A stretch of DNA of 64,000 nt from Arthrobacter sp. efr-133-TYG-118 (GTDB taxonomy: Bacteria > Actinomycetota > Actinomycetes > Actinomycetales > Micrococcaceae). Location of the stretch: NCBI RefSeq assembly GCF_030209755.1, contig NZ_JARVRH010000024.1:62001-126000 (forward strand), in the 5' to 3' direction. This document shows positions 24,924-34,319 of the stretch, one piece after another. Made by a program: the position numbers and the translations under genes. The notes beneath the pieces are model-generated. The model saw only the letters and a list, made by a program, of their open reading frames with translations. It was not told where the DNA came from and searched no databases. Every line of letters begins with the position of its first letter. Position 1 is the first letter of the stretch.

Positions 24924-24942
24924 GCGTGTTTGCCGGTTCAGG

Positions 24943-27195
24943 CTACTCGGCGGAAACTTCAGCCTCTTCGGCGGGAGCTTCTTCAGAGGCGGCGCCTTCT
25001 TCCTCGGCCACAACCGGGGAGAGGGAGAGCTTGCCGCGGTCGTCGATCTTGGTGATCTCGACCTGGATCTTCTGGCCCACAGAGACGACGTCGTCGACGT
25101 TGTCCACGCGCTTGCCGCTGGCCAGCTTGCGCAGCTCGGAGATGTGCAGCAGGCCGTCCTTGCCCGGGGTCAGGGAAACGAACGCACCGAAGGTGGTGGT
25201 CTTGACCACCGTGCCCAGGTAACGCTCACCGATTTCCGGGATCTGCGGGTTGGCGATGGCGTTGATCGCGGCGCGGGCTGCTTCTGCAGAAGGACCGTTG
25301 GTAGCGCCGATGTAGACAGTGCCGTCGTCCTCGATGGAGATGTCGGCGCCGGTGTCTTCCTGGATCTGGTTGATCATCTTGCCCTTGGGGCCAATGACCT
25401 CACCGATCTTGTCAACGGGGATGTTGACGGCGATCACGCGCGGTGCGAACTCGGAGAGCTCGTCCGGAGTGTCGATGGCGGCGTTGATGACGTCCAGGAT
25501 GTGCAGGCGGGCTTCGCGGGCCTGCTTCAGGGCTGCAGCCAGGACCGACGCCGGGATGCCGTCGAGCTTGGTGTCGAGCTGGATGGCCGTGACGAACTCG
25601 GAAGTACCGGCAACCTTGAAGTCCATGTCGCCGAAAGCGTCTTCGGCGCCGAGGATGTCGGTCAGGGCGGCGTAGCGGGTCTGGCCGTCAACCTGGTCGG
25701 AAACCAGGCCCATGGCGATACCGGCAACAGCGGCCTTCAGCGGCACACCCGCGTTGAGCAGGGACAGCGTGGAGGCGCAAACGGAACCCATCGACGTCGA
25801 ACCGTTGGAGCTGAGGGCCTCGGACACCTGGCGGATGGCGTACGGGAATTCCTCGCGGGACGGCAGGACGGGAACCAGGGCGCGCTCGGCGAGTGCACCG
25901 TGGCCGATTTCGCGGCGCTTCGGGGAACCGACGCGGCCGGTCTCGCCGGTGGAGTACGGCGGGAAGTTGTAGTTGTGCATGTAGCGCTTGCGCGTGACGG
26001 GAGACAGCGAGTCGATCTGCTGTTCCATCTTGAGCATGTTCAGCGTGGTGACACCCATGATCTGGGTTTCGCCGCGCTCGAAGATGGCGGAACCGTGAAC
26101 GCGGGGCAGGACCTCTACCTCGGCAGTCAGCTGGCGGATGTCCGTCAGGCCACGGCCGTCGATGCGGATCTGGTCCTTGAGGATGCGCTGGCGGACAACC
26201 TGCTTGGTCAGGGAGCGGAAGGCTGCGGAGAGTTCCTTCTCGCGGCCCTCGAACTCGCCGGCGAGGGCGCCAAGGACCTCGTCCTTGAGTTCGTCGGAGG
26301 CGTTGTCGCGGTCCTGCTTGTCGGCGATCTGGAAGACAGCAGCAAGCTTCTCGGCAGCGGCAGCTTCAACAGCGGCGTAGGCGTCATCCTGGTAGTCCAG
26401 GAAGACGGGGAACTCAACCGTCGGCTTGGCGGCGCGGGCGGCGAGGTCTGCCTGGGCCTCGCACAGGGCCTTGATGAACGGCTTGGCGGCCTCGAGGCCC
26501 TCGGAAACGACCTCTTCGGTGGGAGCGGTTGCGCCCTGTTCCTTGATGAGGTTCCAGGAGTTGTCGGTGGCTTCGGCTTCGACCATCATGATGGCGACGT
26601 CGTCACCGGCGATGCGGCCGGCAACAACCATGTTGAAGACGGCGTTCTCAAGCTGGGAGTGCTTCGGGAAAGCAACCCATTCGGTGCCCTGTTCGTCGGC
26701 GATGAGGGCGACGCGGACGCCACCGATCGGGCCGGAGAACGGGAGTCCGGAGAGCTGGGTGGACATGGACGAGGCGTTGATGGCCACGACGTCGTAGAGC
26801 TCGTCCGGGTTGATCGCCAATACGGTGACGACGATCTGGACCTCGTTGCGCAGGCCCTTGACGAACGCGGGACGCAGGGGGCGGTCCATGAGGCGGCAAG
26901 CCAGGATTGCTTCGGTGGACGGGCGGCCTTCACGGCGGAAGAACGAGCCCGGGATGCGGCCGGCGGCGTACATGCGCTCTTCGACGTCGACGGTCAGCGG
27001 GAAGAAGTCGAAGCCTTCACGCGGGGACTTGCCTGCGGTGGTTGCGGACAGCAGTGCGGTGTCTTCGTCGATGTAGACCATCGCGGCGCCGGCTGCCTGC
27101 TTGGCGAGGCGGCCGGTTTCGAAGCGGATAACACGCTTGCCGAAGCGGCCGTTGTCGATGATGGCTTCTGAGAACTGGATTTCGGGACCCTCCAT
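24943..27195 (-). CDS. pnp: Polyribonucleotide nucleotidyltransferase
   Basis: PNPase degrades RNA from the 3' end phosphorolytically. The 750-residue protein shows two RNase PH domains ([20 protein letters not shown] and FFRREGRPS in the first, [14 protein letters not shown] in the second). A KH domain ([11 protein letters not shown]) and an S1 domain ([18 protein letters not shown]) follow. An acidic, alanine- and glutamate-rich tail ends the protein. GGAGG lies 9 nt upstream of the ATG at 27195. rpsO is upstream with a terminator hairpin between, the classical rpsO-pnp pair. Confidence 0.97.
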   Translation of the reverse strand: MEGPEIQFSEAIIDNGRFGKRVIRFETGRLAKQAAGAAMVYIDEDTALLSATTAGKSPREGFDFFPLTVDVEERMYAAGRIPGSFFRREGRPSTEAILACRLMDRPLRPAFVKGLRNEVQIVVTVLAINPDELYDVVAINASSMSTQLSGLPFSGPIGGVRVALIADEQGTEWVAFPKHSQLENAVFNMVVAGRIAGDDVAIMMVEAEATDNSWNLIKEQGATAPTEEVVSEGLEAAKPFIKALCEAQADLAARAAKPTVEFPVFLDYQDDAYAAVEAAAAEKLAAVFQIADKQDRDNASDELKDEVLGALAGEFEGREKELSAAFRSLTKQVVRQRILKDQIRIDGRGLTDIRQLTAEVEVLPRVHGSAIFERGETQIMGVTTLNMLKMEQQIDSLSPVTRKRYMHNYNFPPYSTGETGRVGSPKRREIGHGALAERALVPVLPSREEFPYAIRQVSEALSSNGSTSMGSVCASTLSLLNAGVPLKAAVAGIAMGLVSDQVDGQTRYAALTDILGAEDAFGDMDFKVAGTSEFVTAIQLDTKLDGIPASVLAAALKQAREARLHILDVINAAIDTPDELSEFAPRVIAVNIPVDKIGEVIGPKGKMINQIQEDTGADISIEDDGTVYIGATNGPSAEAARAAINAIANPQIPEIGERYLGTVVKTTTFGAFVSLTPGKDGLLHISELRKLASGKRVDNVDDVVSVGQKIQVEITKIDDRGKLSLSPVVAEEEGAASEEAPAEEAEVSAE

Positions 27196-27408
27196 TGAGA
27201 GTCACCTCCGTTTCTTGTTTAGCGGAAGTCCTTCCGCATCGACCCAGGCCAGCGTCTGTTCCTGGCCTGTACGACACCCGGTCATCGATCGAGACCCACG
27301 GGCTGCGCCTTCATCACAGAAGACTGTTCCCGGGGATCACTACCGAGGACCGCGAATGCGCGATGCGGTTGAACTCCTGTTAAGTGTTGGATTTAGTTAT
27401 GGGGAAAA

Positions 27409-27439
27409 GGCGGCCCGGTCCGCGGAGGATCGGGCCGCC
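27409..27439 (-). terminator. rpsO terminator
   Basis: A 13-bp stem (27409-27421 and 27427-27439, one mismatch) with a 5-nt loop is followed on the minus strand by TTTT. It lies 10 bp past the rpsO stop. The 213 bp from here to pnp is an untranslated leader in which no further feature was recognised. Confidence 0.8.
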
Positions 27440-27449
27440 CGAAGTCAAA

Positions 27450-27719
27450 CTAGCGGCGCAGGCCGAGGCGCTCGATGAGCGCACGGTAGCGGGCAATGTC
27501 AGTCTTCTTGAGGTAGCCCAGCATGCGCTTGCGACGACCAACCATAGCCAGCAGACCGCGCTGGGTGTGGAAGTCGTGCTTGTGCTCCTTCATGTGCTCA
27601 GTCAGATCCTTGATCCGCTGAGTCAGGACTGCAATCTGGACCTCCGGCGAACCAGTGTCGCCCTTGGACGTTGCGTATGCCTCGATGATGGACTGCTTAA
27701 CAGCGGCTTCAAGTGCCAC
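27450..27719 (-). CDS. rpsO: 30S ribosomal protein S15
   Basis: The 89-residue S15 has the expected length and hallmark segments: [25 protein letters not shown]-like [31 protein letters not shown] and the terminal [12 protein letters not shown]. It binds 16S rRNA early in 30S assembly. The start at 27719 agrees with the family N-terminus MALEAAVKQ. It lies just upstream of pnp, and a U-tracted hairpin follows its stop, so part of the transcripts should end before pnp. Confidence 0.98.
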   Translation of the reverse strand: MALEAAVKQSIIEAYATSKGDTGSPEVQIAVLTQRIKDLTEHMKEHKHDFHTQRGLLAMVGRRKRMLGYLKKTDIARYRALIERLGLRR

Positions 27720-27907
27720 GTGAACTCCTAGAGTTGTGCCGTGCGTCCCGATTCAGCGCCTCGCTGCCGGGTTGTGTTGTGCCGATGACCGCACACAAAA
27801 CAGGTCCAGCCGCCACGGACTGCAGCCGGATCCATCCCTCAGTTTACCGGCAGCCCGGCAATCTTGTCGAAAGCTGCCGTGTGACCCTCCTCAAAGAGGA
27901 GCGCCGC

Positions 27908-28762
27908 TCACCGCCCGATCTCGGTCCGGACGGCGAAAAGCTCCGGGAAGAACGTTAGGTCGAGCGCCTTCTTCAGGAAGGAAACACCGCTTGAGCCTCC
28001 GGTTCCCGTTTTCATGCCGATGGTCCGCTGGACTGTACGGAGGTGCCGGAAGCGCCACAATTGGAAGTTGTCTTCCAGGTCCACCAGTTCCTCGCAGGCT
28101 TCGTAGGCCGCCCAGTTGTCTGCGGCATGTTCGTAGATGTGCTTGAAAAGCGGCAAGAGCCCGGGGTCAAACTCGTGGGCATGGGTCACATCCCGGTCCA
28201 GGACTGACCGTGGAACGTCGTAGCCGTGCCGGTCCAGGTAGGCCAGGAATTCGTCGTAGATGCTCGGGGCGTTCAGGAGCTCCTCCAGCATGGTCCTGGA
28301 CTCCGGATCCGATTCGAACACCGGCAACATCTTGGCGTTCTTGTTGCCGAGGATGAACTCGACCGCGCGGTACTGGCTCGACTGGAACCCGGAGGCATTG
28401 CCGAGGAAGCCGCGGAACTGCGAGTACTCCGTAGGGGTGAGCGTAGCGAGAACCGACCATTGCTCGGTGAGCGTCTTCTGGATGTGCTTGACCCGTGCGA
28501 TGGCCTTGAGCGCGGATCCGAGATCGTCCTGGCGCAGCCATACCGCCGCACTGCGGAGCTCGTGCAGGACCAGCTTCAGCCAAAGCTCGGTGGTTTGGTG
28601 CTGGATGATGAACAAAAGCTCGTCATGGTGCTCCGGCTGGCTGACAGGTTGCTGGGCGCTGAGCAGCAAGGGCAGCTTCAGGTAGGAGCCGTAGCTCATG
28701 CGTGAGCTGAAATCCTTGACGATGCCTTCGTCGAGTGGCCGGGTGTTCTTCTCAACGCTCAC
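27908..28762 (-). CDS. kynA: Tryptophan 2,3-dioxygenase
   Basis: KynA opens the tryptophan indole ring with a heme iron, the first step to kynurenine. The 284-residue protein has YGSYLKLPLLLSAQ, the heme- and substrate-pocket motif HHDELLFIIQHQTTELW, FRGFLGNASGFQS, and the terminal GTGGSSGVSFLKKAL. Length is normal. The start is a GTG at 28762, only 8 bp after the ribF stop, so it may be cotranscribed with ribF. No kynurenine formamidase or kynureninase gene is nearby, so the rest of the pathway must be elsewhere. Confidence 0.95.
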   Translation of the reverse strand: MSVEKNTRPLDEGIVKDFSSRMSYGSYLKLPLLLSAQQPVSQPEHHDELLFIIQHQTTELWLKLVLHELRSAAVWLRQDDLGSALKAIARVKHIQKTLTEQWSVLATLTPTEYSQFRGFLGNASGFQSSQYRAVEFILGNKNAKMLPVFESDPESRTMLEELLNAPSIYDEFLAYLDRHGYDVPRSVLDRDVTHAHEFDPGLLPLFKHIYEHAADNWAAYEACEELVDLEDNFQLWRFRHLRTVQRTIGMKTGTGGSSGVSFLKKALDLTFFPELFAVRTEIGR

Positions 28763-28770
28763 GTGCGGGG

Positions 28771-29754
28771 CTACTTGTCCAGCAGGAGATCATGGGCCTG
28801 GACGACGTCCAGCCGCATCTGCTCCACCAGGGCCTCGGGGCCGCGGTATGCCACCATGCCCCGCAGCCGCGCGGTAAATTCCACGACGACAGTCTGGCCG
28901 TACAGGTTGAAGTCCTCCATGGCCTCCTCCGGGCGGTCGATCACGTGCGCTTCCACCTGGCGGCTCACACCGTCGAACGTGGGGTTGGAACCCACCGAAA
29001 TCGCGGCGGGCCAGCGGGTTCCGGATTCGTCCACGAGCCAGCCGGCGTAGATTCCATCCGCGGGGACGTAGCCCGTGGCGCCGTGGTCCAGGTTCGCCGT
29101 GGGAAAGCCCAGGGCGCGTCCGCGCGCAGCGCCGTGGACCACTTCGCCGCGCATCCTGTGCGGGCGGCCGAGGACGGCAGCCGCGGTCTCGACGTCGCCC
29201 TCGGCAAGGGCCTCGCGCACCCAAGTGGAGGAACAGCGGCGGTCCGTGCCGCCGTCGTCGTGGACTGGAAAGCCTTCCGCGCCGAACTCATTGACCACGT
29301 GGACGCCGAATCCGAGTTTCCTGCCCAATTCCTGCATGGTGCCGACGTCGCCGGAATTTCCCACGCCGAAACGGAGATCGTGGCCCACCACAACGTGTGC
29401 CGCGTGAAGCCCGTCCAGCAGGACGTTGACGACGAATTCCTCCGGTGTCATGGCCGCCAGCGTGAGGTTGTACTTCATGACGAGGACGGCGTCCACGCCC
29501 GTGCCGGCCAGCGCATCGAGCTTGTCCTGCAGCCCCATGAGGAGCTCCGGTGCGGAGTCGGGGCGGTGGACCAGGGCCGGGTGGGGATCGAAAGTCACGA
29601 CGACGGACCGGGCACCGTGCTGCCCTGCCGTGCGCAACAGCTGCGTCAGCACCTGCTGGTGTCCGCGGTGGACGCCGTCAAAGTTGCCGATGGTAACGAC
29701 GCTGGGGCCGAAATCCTCGGGGACCTCGGTGGGATCGTTCCAGATGTGGACCAT
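28771..29754 (-). CDS. ribF: Bifunctional riboflavin kinase / FAD synthetase
   Basis: The 327-residue RibF makes FMN and FAD. The N-terminal adenylyltransferase domain has TIGNFDGVHRGHQ and the later HDLRFG loop. The C-terminal kinase domain has GRALGFPTANL and ADGIYAGWLVD, then SVGSNPTFDG. The ATG at 29754 is chosen over a TTG one codon upstream. It follows the truB region in the usual translation gene cluster, separated from truB by two small membrane-protein genes. Confidence 0.96.
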   Translation of the reverse strand: MVHIWNDPTEVPEDFGPSVVTIGNFDGVHRGHQQVLTQLLRTAGQHGARSVVVTFDPHPALVHRPDSAPELLMGLQDKLDALAGTGVDAVLVMKYNLTLAAMTPEEFVVNVLLDGLHAAHVVVGHDLRFGVGNSGDVGTMQELGRKLGFGVHVVNEFGAEGFPVHDDGGTDRRCSSTWVREALAEGDVETAAAVLGRPHRMRGEVVHGAARGRALGFPTANLDHGATGYVPADGIYAGWLVDESGTRWPAAISVGSNPTFDGVSRQVEAHVIDRPEEAMEDFNLYGQTVVVEFTARLRGMVAYRGPEALVEQMRLDVVQAHDLLLDK

Positions 29755-29872
29755 CAACCTCGCCTTTTACTGCTGGTATTCGCTATGCCCGGCGACCTGG
29801 TCCGGCGCCGGAATTCTCTAAGGTTACCCGCTATCCCGGGGCTGGCATGCCCGGGTGGCAGAGCCCCGTTTT

Positions 29873-30304
29873 CTAGTGCGGGAGCCGTGCCGGGCGCCGA
29901 CGGTAGAGCCACAACAGGCCCAGGACCGGCAGGATCAACGGCACAAAGCCGTATCCGCGTCCGAACAAGGACCACACGGTGTCGTGCGGGAAAGCCACAG
30001 GATCGAAAAGGCTGATGGCACCAACCACCACCACTCCGACCATCTCCACGAGGACGGCCGCAAGCGATACCTTGAACCATGTGCGGCCCGGCTTCGCGAG
30101 GGAGACTGTAGCCACGATGTACACCACGGCGGCGAAGGCCGAGAGGATGTGGGCCAAGGGAGCATCCGAGAACTTGGTCAGGATCTGGTAGCCGGCACGG
30201 GCCGTGGCCGAGATCGCGAAAACCGCGTAGACCGCAATCAGCAGCCTCCCGGGCCCGGTATTGCGGGTGTCCCGGTTCTTCTTCCCGGTGGTTTCAACAG
30301 TCAC
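29873..30304 (-). CDS. Small integral membrane protein
   Basis: From a GTG at 30304 (with GGAAGAAG upstream) the frame gives 143 residues. There are four predicted membrane segments: about 18-38, 51-72, 80-105 and 113-135. A basic start (TGKKNRDTRN) and basic end (YRRRPARLPH) suggest both termini are cytoplasmic. No motif links it to a known family; such proteins often lie between truB and ribF in Micrococcaceae. A longer frame from 30403 would overlap the neighbouring membrane-protein gene and starts with a non-membrane, Arg/His-rich stretch unlike a real N-terminus. Confidence 0.7.
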   Translation of the reverse strand: MTVETTGKKNRDTRNTGPGRLLIAVYAVFAISATARAGYQILTKFSDAPLAHILSAFAAVVYIVATVSLAKPGRTWFKVSLAAVLVEMVGVVVVGAISLFDPVAFPHDTVWSLFGRGYGFVPLILPVLGLLWLYRRRPARLPH

Positions 30305-30324
30305 TTCGTGTGCTTCTTCCAATA

Positions 30325-30678
30325 TCAGTACCAGATCTGGTTCATGCGGGCCGCCATGACCAATGCGGTGACGCCCACGGCGCCCATGACGAAATTGCTC
30401 CAACGGGTCCGCTCCAGGATGGACCAGTACACCGCGACGACGGGGAGGATGAGCGCCGTGATGATGTAGCCCCAGAATTCCCAGGGCTCCCCGGCGATCT
30501 TTTCACCCATCGCCACACGGATGATCGATCCCACCAGGTAGACCAGCAGGACGAGTTCGACGGCGGCAACGGACAGGATGGTGACGTCGTTGGGGGCCTT
30601 CTTCATGATGCCCGCCACGACGCAAATGACGGTGGACAGCAAACCCACGACCAGGACAGCGTAAAAGTATCCGTCCAT
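30325..30678 (-). CDS. Small integral membrane protein
   Basis: The 117-residue protein begins MDGYFYAVLVVGLLSTVICV and has four hydrophobic segments, with a short charged loop (GEKIAGEPWEFW) in the middle. The ATG at 30678 comes just 2 bp after the truB stop, so it is cotranscribed with truB and likely translationally coupled. The next membrane-protein gene follows after 20 bp, and the two may form one complex. No family function is recognised. Confidence 0.7.
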   Translation of the reverse strand: MDGYFYAVLVVGLLSTVICVVAGIMKKAPNDVTILSVAAVELVLLVYLVGSIIRVAMGEKIAGEPWEFWGYIITALILPVVAVYWSILERTRWSNFVMGAVGVTALVMAARMNQIWY

Positions 30679-30680
30679 GG

Positions 30681-31601
30681 CTAGTGTGCCTGCTTTTCGT
30701 TGTCGGGGGCGAACACCAGGACGGGCTTGGCGAAACTCCCCGCATCGGCCAACAACGCCACCAGCTCCCCTGACGGTGAGAACGCGGCAGCCGGGTTCTC
30801 GGCGGTGGCCGCGTCAGCCGTGCCTGCAGCGGGTCCCGCGGCGATCCTGCGGCCAAAGGAGATCTCGGTGGTTTCGGCGTCGCTCAACTCCCGGTTGGGC
30901 ATGAGCGCGCGGGCGGCGGCGGACATGTCGAGGACTTCGAGTTCCTCGGCAAGCTGCTCGAGGGTGCGGGCCTGCTCCAGGGAGTACGGCCCCACCTGGG
31001 TGCGGCGAAGCGCCGTGAGATGGCCGCCGACGCCGAGAGCCTCACCAAGATCGCGCGCCAGCGCGCGGATGTAGGTGCCAGAGGAGCACTCGACGGTCAC
31101 GTCGATGTCTACCACCCTGCCGTCGTCGACCCTCCGGATGGCGTGGATCTCGAAACGGTGGATGGTCACCGGCCGTGCTGCGAGCTTGACCTCTTGCCCC
31201 GAACGGACGCGCGCGTAGGACCGTTCGCCGTTGACCTTGATGGCGCTGACGCTGCTGGGAACCTGCTGGATCTCGCCGCTGAGCTGCGCGACGCCGGCAC
31301 GGATGGCTTCCTCGGTGACCCCGGCGGCGCTGCGGCTTTCCGTGATGTCGCCTTCGGCATCGTCCGTGATGGTTGATTCGCCGAGCCGGATGGTGGCGGA
31401 GTACGTCTTGGAGGTGCCGACAATGTACGTCAGCAGCCGAGTCGCCTTGTTGATACCAAGCACAAGCACCCCGGTGGCCATGGGGTCCAGGGTCCCCGCA
31501 TGGCCCACTTTCCGGGTACCGGCCAGTCGCCGCATCCGTCCAACCACATCGTGGCTGGTCCATCCTTGCGGCTTGTCAACGATTACCAGTCCAGAAAGCA
31601 C
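30681..31601 (-). CDS. truB: tRNA pseudouridine-55 synthase TruB
   Basis: TruB makes pseudouridine 55 in the T loop of tRNAs. The 306-residue protein has VDKPQGWTSHDVVGR, the catalytic GTLDPMATGVL motif (catalytic Asp near residue 39), RLGESTITDDAEG and SSGTYIRALARDLG. A C-terminal PUA-like region of ~60 residues is rich in alanine. A GTG at 31601 is used with GGGAGG almost touching it. It belongs to the nusA-infB-rbfA-truB-ribF group, although the aminotransferase and deaminase genes lie between it and rbfA. Confidence 0.96.
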   Translation of the reverse strand: MLSGLVIVDKPQGWTSHDVVGRMRRLAGTRKVGHAGTLDPMATGVLVLGINKATRLLTYIVGTSKTYSATIRLGESTITDDAEGDITESRSAAGVTEEAIRAGVAQLSGEIQQVPSSVSAIKVNGERSYARVRSGQEVKLAARPVTIHRFEIHAIRRVDDGRVVDIDVTVECSSGTYIRALARDLGEALGVGGHLTALRRTQVGPYSLEQARTLEQLAEELEVLDMSAAARALMPNRELSDAETTEISFGRRIAAGPAAGTADAATAENPAAAFSPSGELVALLADAGSFAKPVLVFAPDNEKQAH

Positions 31602-31687
31602 GCCTCCCAGTATATCCGCGCCGGGGCATGCATCCTGCGGCCCGCGGCTTCCCTGAACGGTCCGGGACCGCGGCTAAGATGGCTCCC

Positions 31688-32842
31688 ATGCCTGAGCTTG
31701 CCGCACACGTCCGCGAAGTGCCCGTCAACCAGATCCGCGAGATCACCGAGGCCGCGTGGAGCACCCCCGGGGCGATTGTCCTCAGCATCGGCGAGCCCGG
31801 CTTCGCGCTGCCCCGGCACATCCTGGACGCGGGGATCGCATGCCTGGACAGGGACGAGACGAACTACACCCCCAATGCCGGGATCCCGGCCCTGCGTGAA
31901 GCCTTCGCCGATCGGTTCCGTGCCCACAACAAAGTGGATCTCGGGGCGGAGCGCGTGTACGTCGTGGACGGAGCCCAGCAGGGGCTGCATTTCGCAATGA
32001 GCCTGCTCCTCTCCCCCGGAGACGAGATCCTGATTCCCAATCCGGGCTACCCTACTTTTGCCATGACGAGCCATTTGCTGCACGCCGTCCCGGTGCAGTA
32101 TCCGCTCTATCCCGAGCACGAGTTCCAACCCCGCATCGAGGACATCGAGGCACTGATCACGCCCCGGACCAAGGTGTTGGTCCTGAATTCGCCGTCCAAT
32201 CCCCTGGGCGCGGTGATCTGCGAGGAAACGACGCGCCAGCTCGTGGAATTGGCCGTCAAACACGATCTGTGGATTATTTCGGATGAATGCTACGAAGCCT
32301 TCACCTTCGACGTTCCGCACACGAGCCCCGCCCGCTTCGACAGCATTGTTCCCGGGGAGGCGCGCGTCTTCACGTCCCTGACCTTGTCCAAAACGTACGG
32401 GCTCACCGGGCTGCGGATCGGCGCGCTCATTTGCCCGCCGGGCCTGGAACGGAAGATGAACAACGTCATGGAAGCGATCGTTTCGTGCGTGGCTTCGCCT
32501 TCCCAGTACGCTGCGGTCGCTGCGCTGACTGGCCCGCAGGACTATGTGGACACCGCACGCGAGCATTACCGTTCCAACCGCGACGCCGCCTCGGCAGTGC
32601 TTGCGGAGAAGGGCATTCCCTTCCTGGGCGCGCAAGGGGCTTTCTATCTCTGGGCGGACGTCTCGCATGTGAGCGAAGGGGACGTGCGTACCTGGGTGCA
32701 CCGGTTCCTCAAGGATTCGGGAGTGGCCGTCGCACCGGGCACCGCGTTCGGTTCCATCGGCGAGGGGTGGATCAGGATCGCGTTGTGCGGTGATCACCAG
32801 CAGCTGCTCGACGGCGTCGGGCGTCTTCCGGAGCGCGTTTAG
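31688..32842 (+). CDS. PLP-dependent class I/II aminotransferase
   Basis: The 384-residue fold type I aminotransferase has the N-terminal ITEAAWSTPGAIVLSIGEPGF, the NSPSNPLG motif, the DECYEAFTF region (Asp and Tyr contacting PLP), and the lysine motif SLTLSKTYGLTGLRIG. It resembles aspartate or aromatic aminotransferases; the exact amino acid cannot be assigned. An in-frame ATG at 31679 is an alternative start. It is transcribed opposite to truB, inserted into the translation gene cluster, and probably stands alone. Confidence 0.9.
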   Translation: MPELAAHVREVPVNQIREITEAAWSTPGAIVLSIGEPGFALPRHILDAGIACLDRDETNYTPNAGIPALREAFADRFRAHNKVDLGAERVYVVDGAQQGLHFAMSLLLSPGDEILIPNPGYPTFAMTSHLLHAVPVQYPLYPEHEFQPRIEDIEALITPRTKVLVLNSPSNPLGAVICEETTRQLVELAVKHDLWIISDECYEAFTFDVPHTSPARFDSIVPGEARVFTSLTLSKTYGLTGLRIGALICPPGLERKMNNVMEAIVSCVASPSQYAAVAALTGPQDYVDTAREHYRSNRDAASAVLAEKGIPFLGAQGAFYLWADVSHVSEGDVRTWVHRFLKDSGVAVAPGTAFGSIGEGWIRIALCGDHQQLLDGVGRLPERV

Positions 32843-32873
32843 GGCCCGGCACTTTGGCTGGCGGCGGCCGGTT

Positions 32874-33359
32874 TCAGTATTTGGTCCGGTTTTTGTGACC
32901 GCGCCAGGCATCGAAAGGAGCCTCCGATGCGGCGACCTCCGTATGTTGAACGGGCAGCAGTTCAGGCCTGTTGCCGTCGAAATATTCGTAGAACACTGCA
33001 TCGTCGAAGCCTGCGGCTGCGGCCCCGTGCCGATCCGCGGCAAAGTAGACCCGGCTCACGCGGCCCCATAGGGCCGCCGAGAGGCACAAAGGGCACGGTT
33101 CGCAGCTTGAGTAGAGCACCGAGCCGCTGAGATCGAAGCTTCCCAGTTCCGACGCAGCCCGCCTGATGGCCACCACTTCGGCGTGCGCTGTGGGGTCGTT
33201 GTCGCGAGTCACCCGGTTGACACCGTCATGGAGCCGTCCGTCCGGGGTGACCACGACGGCGCCGAAAGGGCCGCCGCCGTCGGCGACGTTTTGAACCGCG
33301 AGCCGCAGGGCGTGTTCGAGGTAGTCTTCGGGACTCTGAGCTGCATCGTGCGCCGACAT
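32874..33359 (-). CDS. Nucleoside/guanine deaminase-like protein
   Basis: The 161-residue cytidine-deaminase-fold enzyme has the zinc motifs HAEVVAI (catalytic Glu) and SSCEPCPLC. The segments GGGPFGAVVV and FDDAVFYEY are typical of guanine deaminases of the GuaD type, whereas tRNA adenosine deaminases differ after PCPMC. The C-terminal tail WRGHKNRTKY is also seen in GuaD-like proteins. It likely acts in purine salvage or breakdown. It converges with the aminotransferase gene and is separate from rbfA, whose terminator lies upstream. Confidence 0.88.
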   Translation of the reverse strand: MSAHDAAQSPEDYLEHALRLAVQNVADGGGPFGAVVVTPDGRLHDGVNRVTRDNDPTAHAEVVAIRRAASELGSFDLSGSVLYSSCEPCPLCLSAALWGRVSRVYFAADRHGAAAAGFDDAVFYEYFDGNRPELLPVQHTEVAASEAPFDAWRGHKNRTKY

Positions 33360-33417
33360 GCTCCGATCTTAGCGACGGCCCGTCAATTTGGCCCGGCTTT
33401 TCACGGTTAAACAGGAA

Positions 33418-33457
33418 GGACCGAATCCTGCAGTCCTAAGGGCTGCGGATCCGGTCC
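33418..33457 (-). terminator. rbfA terminator
   Basis: An imperfect 15-16-bp stem (33418-33433 with 33443-33457) and a 9-nt loop lie 18 bp past the rbfA stop on its downstream side. Confidence 0.65.
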
Positions 33458-33475
33458 CGTCCGGGAAGCGCTGGA

Positions 33476-33985
33476 CTACTTGCCGCCGTCTTCGTCGATG
33501 TCTTCATCGGCACGGAGGTCGATGTCTTCCTCATCAAAGTCGTCTTCGTCGATGTCCGCATCCTGCGGGGCATCGCTCTTGTACGGGTCTGCATCGCCTG
33601 CGTGCTTGGCGCCGGCGGCCAGCGCGGCTACCTCGGCGTCGCGCTGCTTGGCGGTGCGCAACAGCTCCTCAAGGTTCGAGGCATTGACCGGAATAAGGTC
33701 GGCAACGAATTCCAAGGTAGGAGTAAGCCGCACCGTGATGTTACGGCCCACTTCCTGGCGCAAAACACCCTTGGCCTTCTCCAACGCCCGAACAGCATCC
33801 GAATGAGCGGCTTCGTCACCGAAGACGGTGTAGTACACGGTGGCGTGCTGAAGATCGTTGGTGACGCGGGCATCCGTAATAGTGATGCCCTCAACCCGCG
33901 GATCCTTGATCCGCCGGCCCAGTGCCTCAGCAACAACAACCTTAATCCGCTGCGCCAACTTGGCAGCGCGTGCCGGATCAGCCAT
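33476..33985 (-). CDS. rbfA: Ribosome-binding factor A
   Basis: RbfA helps mature the 30S subunit, binding near the 16S 5' helix. The 169-residue protein starts MADPARAAKLAQRIKVVVAE at 33985 and shows RRIKDPRVEGITITDARVTND and the KH-like fold residues VYYTVFGDE. The core ends near residue 125. The remaining ~45 residues form a very acidic tail of Asp/Glu with DEDDFDEEDIDLRADED-type repeats, as common in actinobacterial RbfA. It is downstream of infB, with 334 bp between them that hold only palindromic sequence. Confidence 0.95.
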   Translation of the reverse strand: MADPARAAKLAQRIKVVVAEALGRRIKDPRVEGITITDARVTNDLQHATVYYTVFGDEAAHSDAVRALEKAKGVLRQEVGRNITVRLTPTLEFVADLIPVNASNLEELLRTAKQRDAEVAALAAGAKHAGDADPYKSDAPQDADIDEDDFDEEDIDLRADEDIDEDGGK

Positions 33986-34107
33986 GACAACTCCTAAATT
34001 TCGCGTACGACGGCGCGTTAGCAACTTGCGTACTTAAGTTCTGTATAGTGCGACGCGCTTAGTGCGAGTCTACGACCGGCCGCCGCGTTCCGCGGAGGCC
34101 GTTGGAG

Positions 34108-34262
34108 CCGATATGGGGGCCCGGGAGTGGCATCTAAGGTGACAGCCGAGGGACCCGATGCGAGCTTGCGAGCATTGGGAAGGCTGCCACCGCTGCCGGA
34201 GCTGGGTGGCTGACGTCGCAAGACGTCAGCCACCCAGCGAAGGGGCGGGGCCCCCATGTCGG
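34108..34262. repeat. 155-bp palindromic element in the rbfA-infB gap
   Basis: A 15-bp outer inverted repeat (34108-34122 with 34248-34262, 14 of 15 matching) encloses a perfect 17-bp stem with a GCAA tetraloop (34201-34217 and 34222-34238). The region has no credible reading frame. It could be a mobile palindromic element, a structured RNA, or a complex terminator of infB. The rest of 33986-34319 shows nothing else clear. Confidence 0.6.
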
Positions 34263-34267
34263 CGGAA

Positions 34268-34306
34268 AGGGCCGGGGCCGCCGGAAGAATCCAACGGCCC
34301 CGCCCT
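34268..34306 (-). terminator. infB terminator
   Basis: A GC-rich stem (about 34268-34280 with 34295-34306, one bulge) lies directly after the infB stop at 34320. A run of A/T (34310-34314 TTTTT on plus, between stop and stem) is on the upstream side, so this is not a standard U-tract terminator. Confidence 0.55.
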
Positions 34307-34319
34307 CTATTTTTCGTCC

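Noticed and set aside
24808-27171. 787-codon plus-strand open frame
   Set aside because: It is the mirror of pnp; low-complexity Asp/Gly/Val composition is typical of antisense to a high-GC gene.
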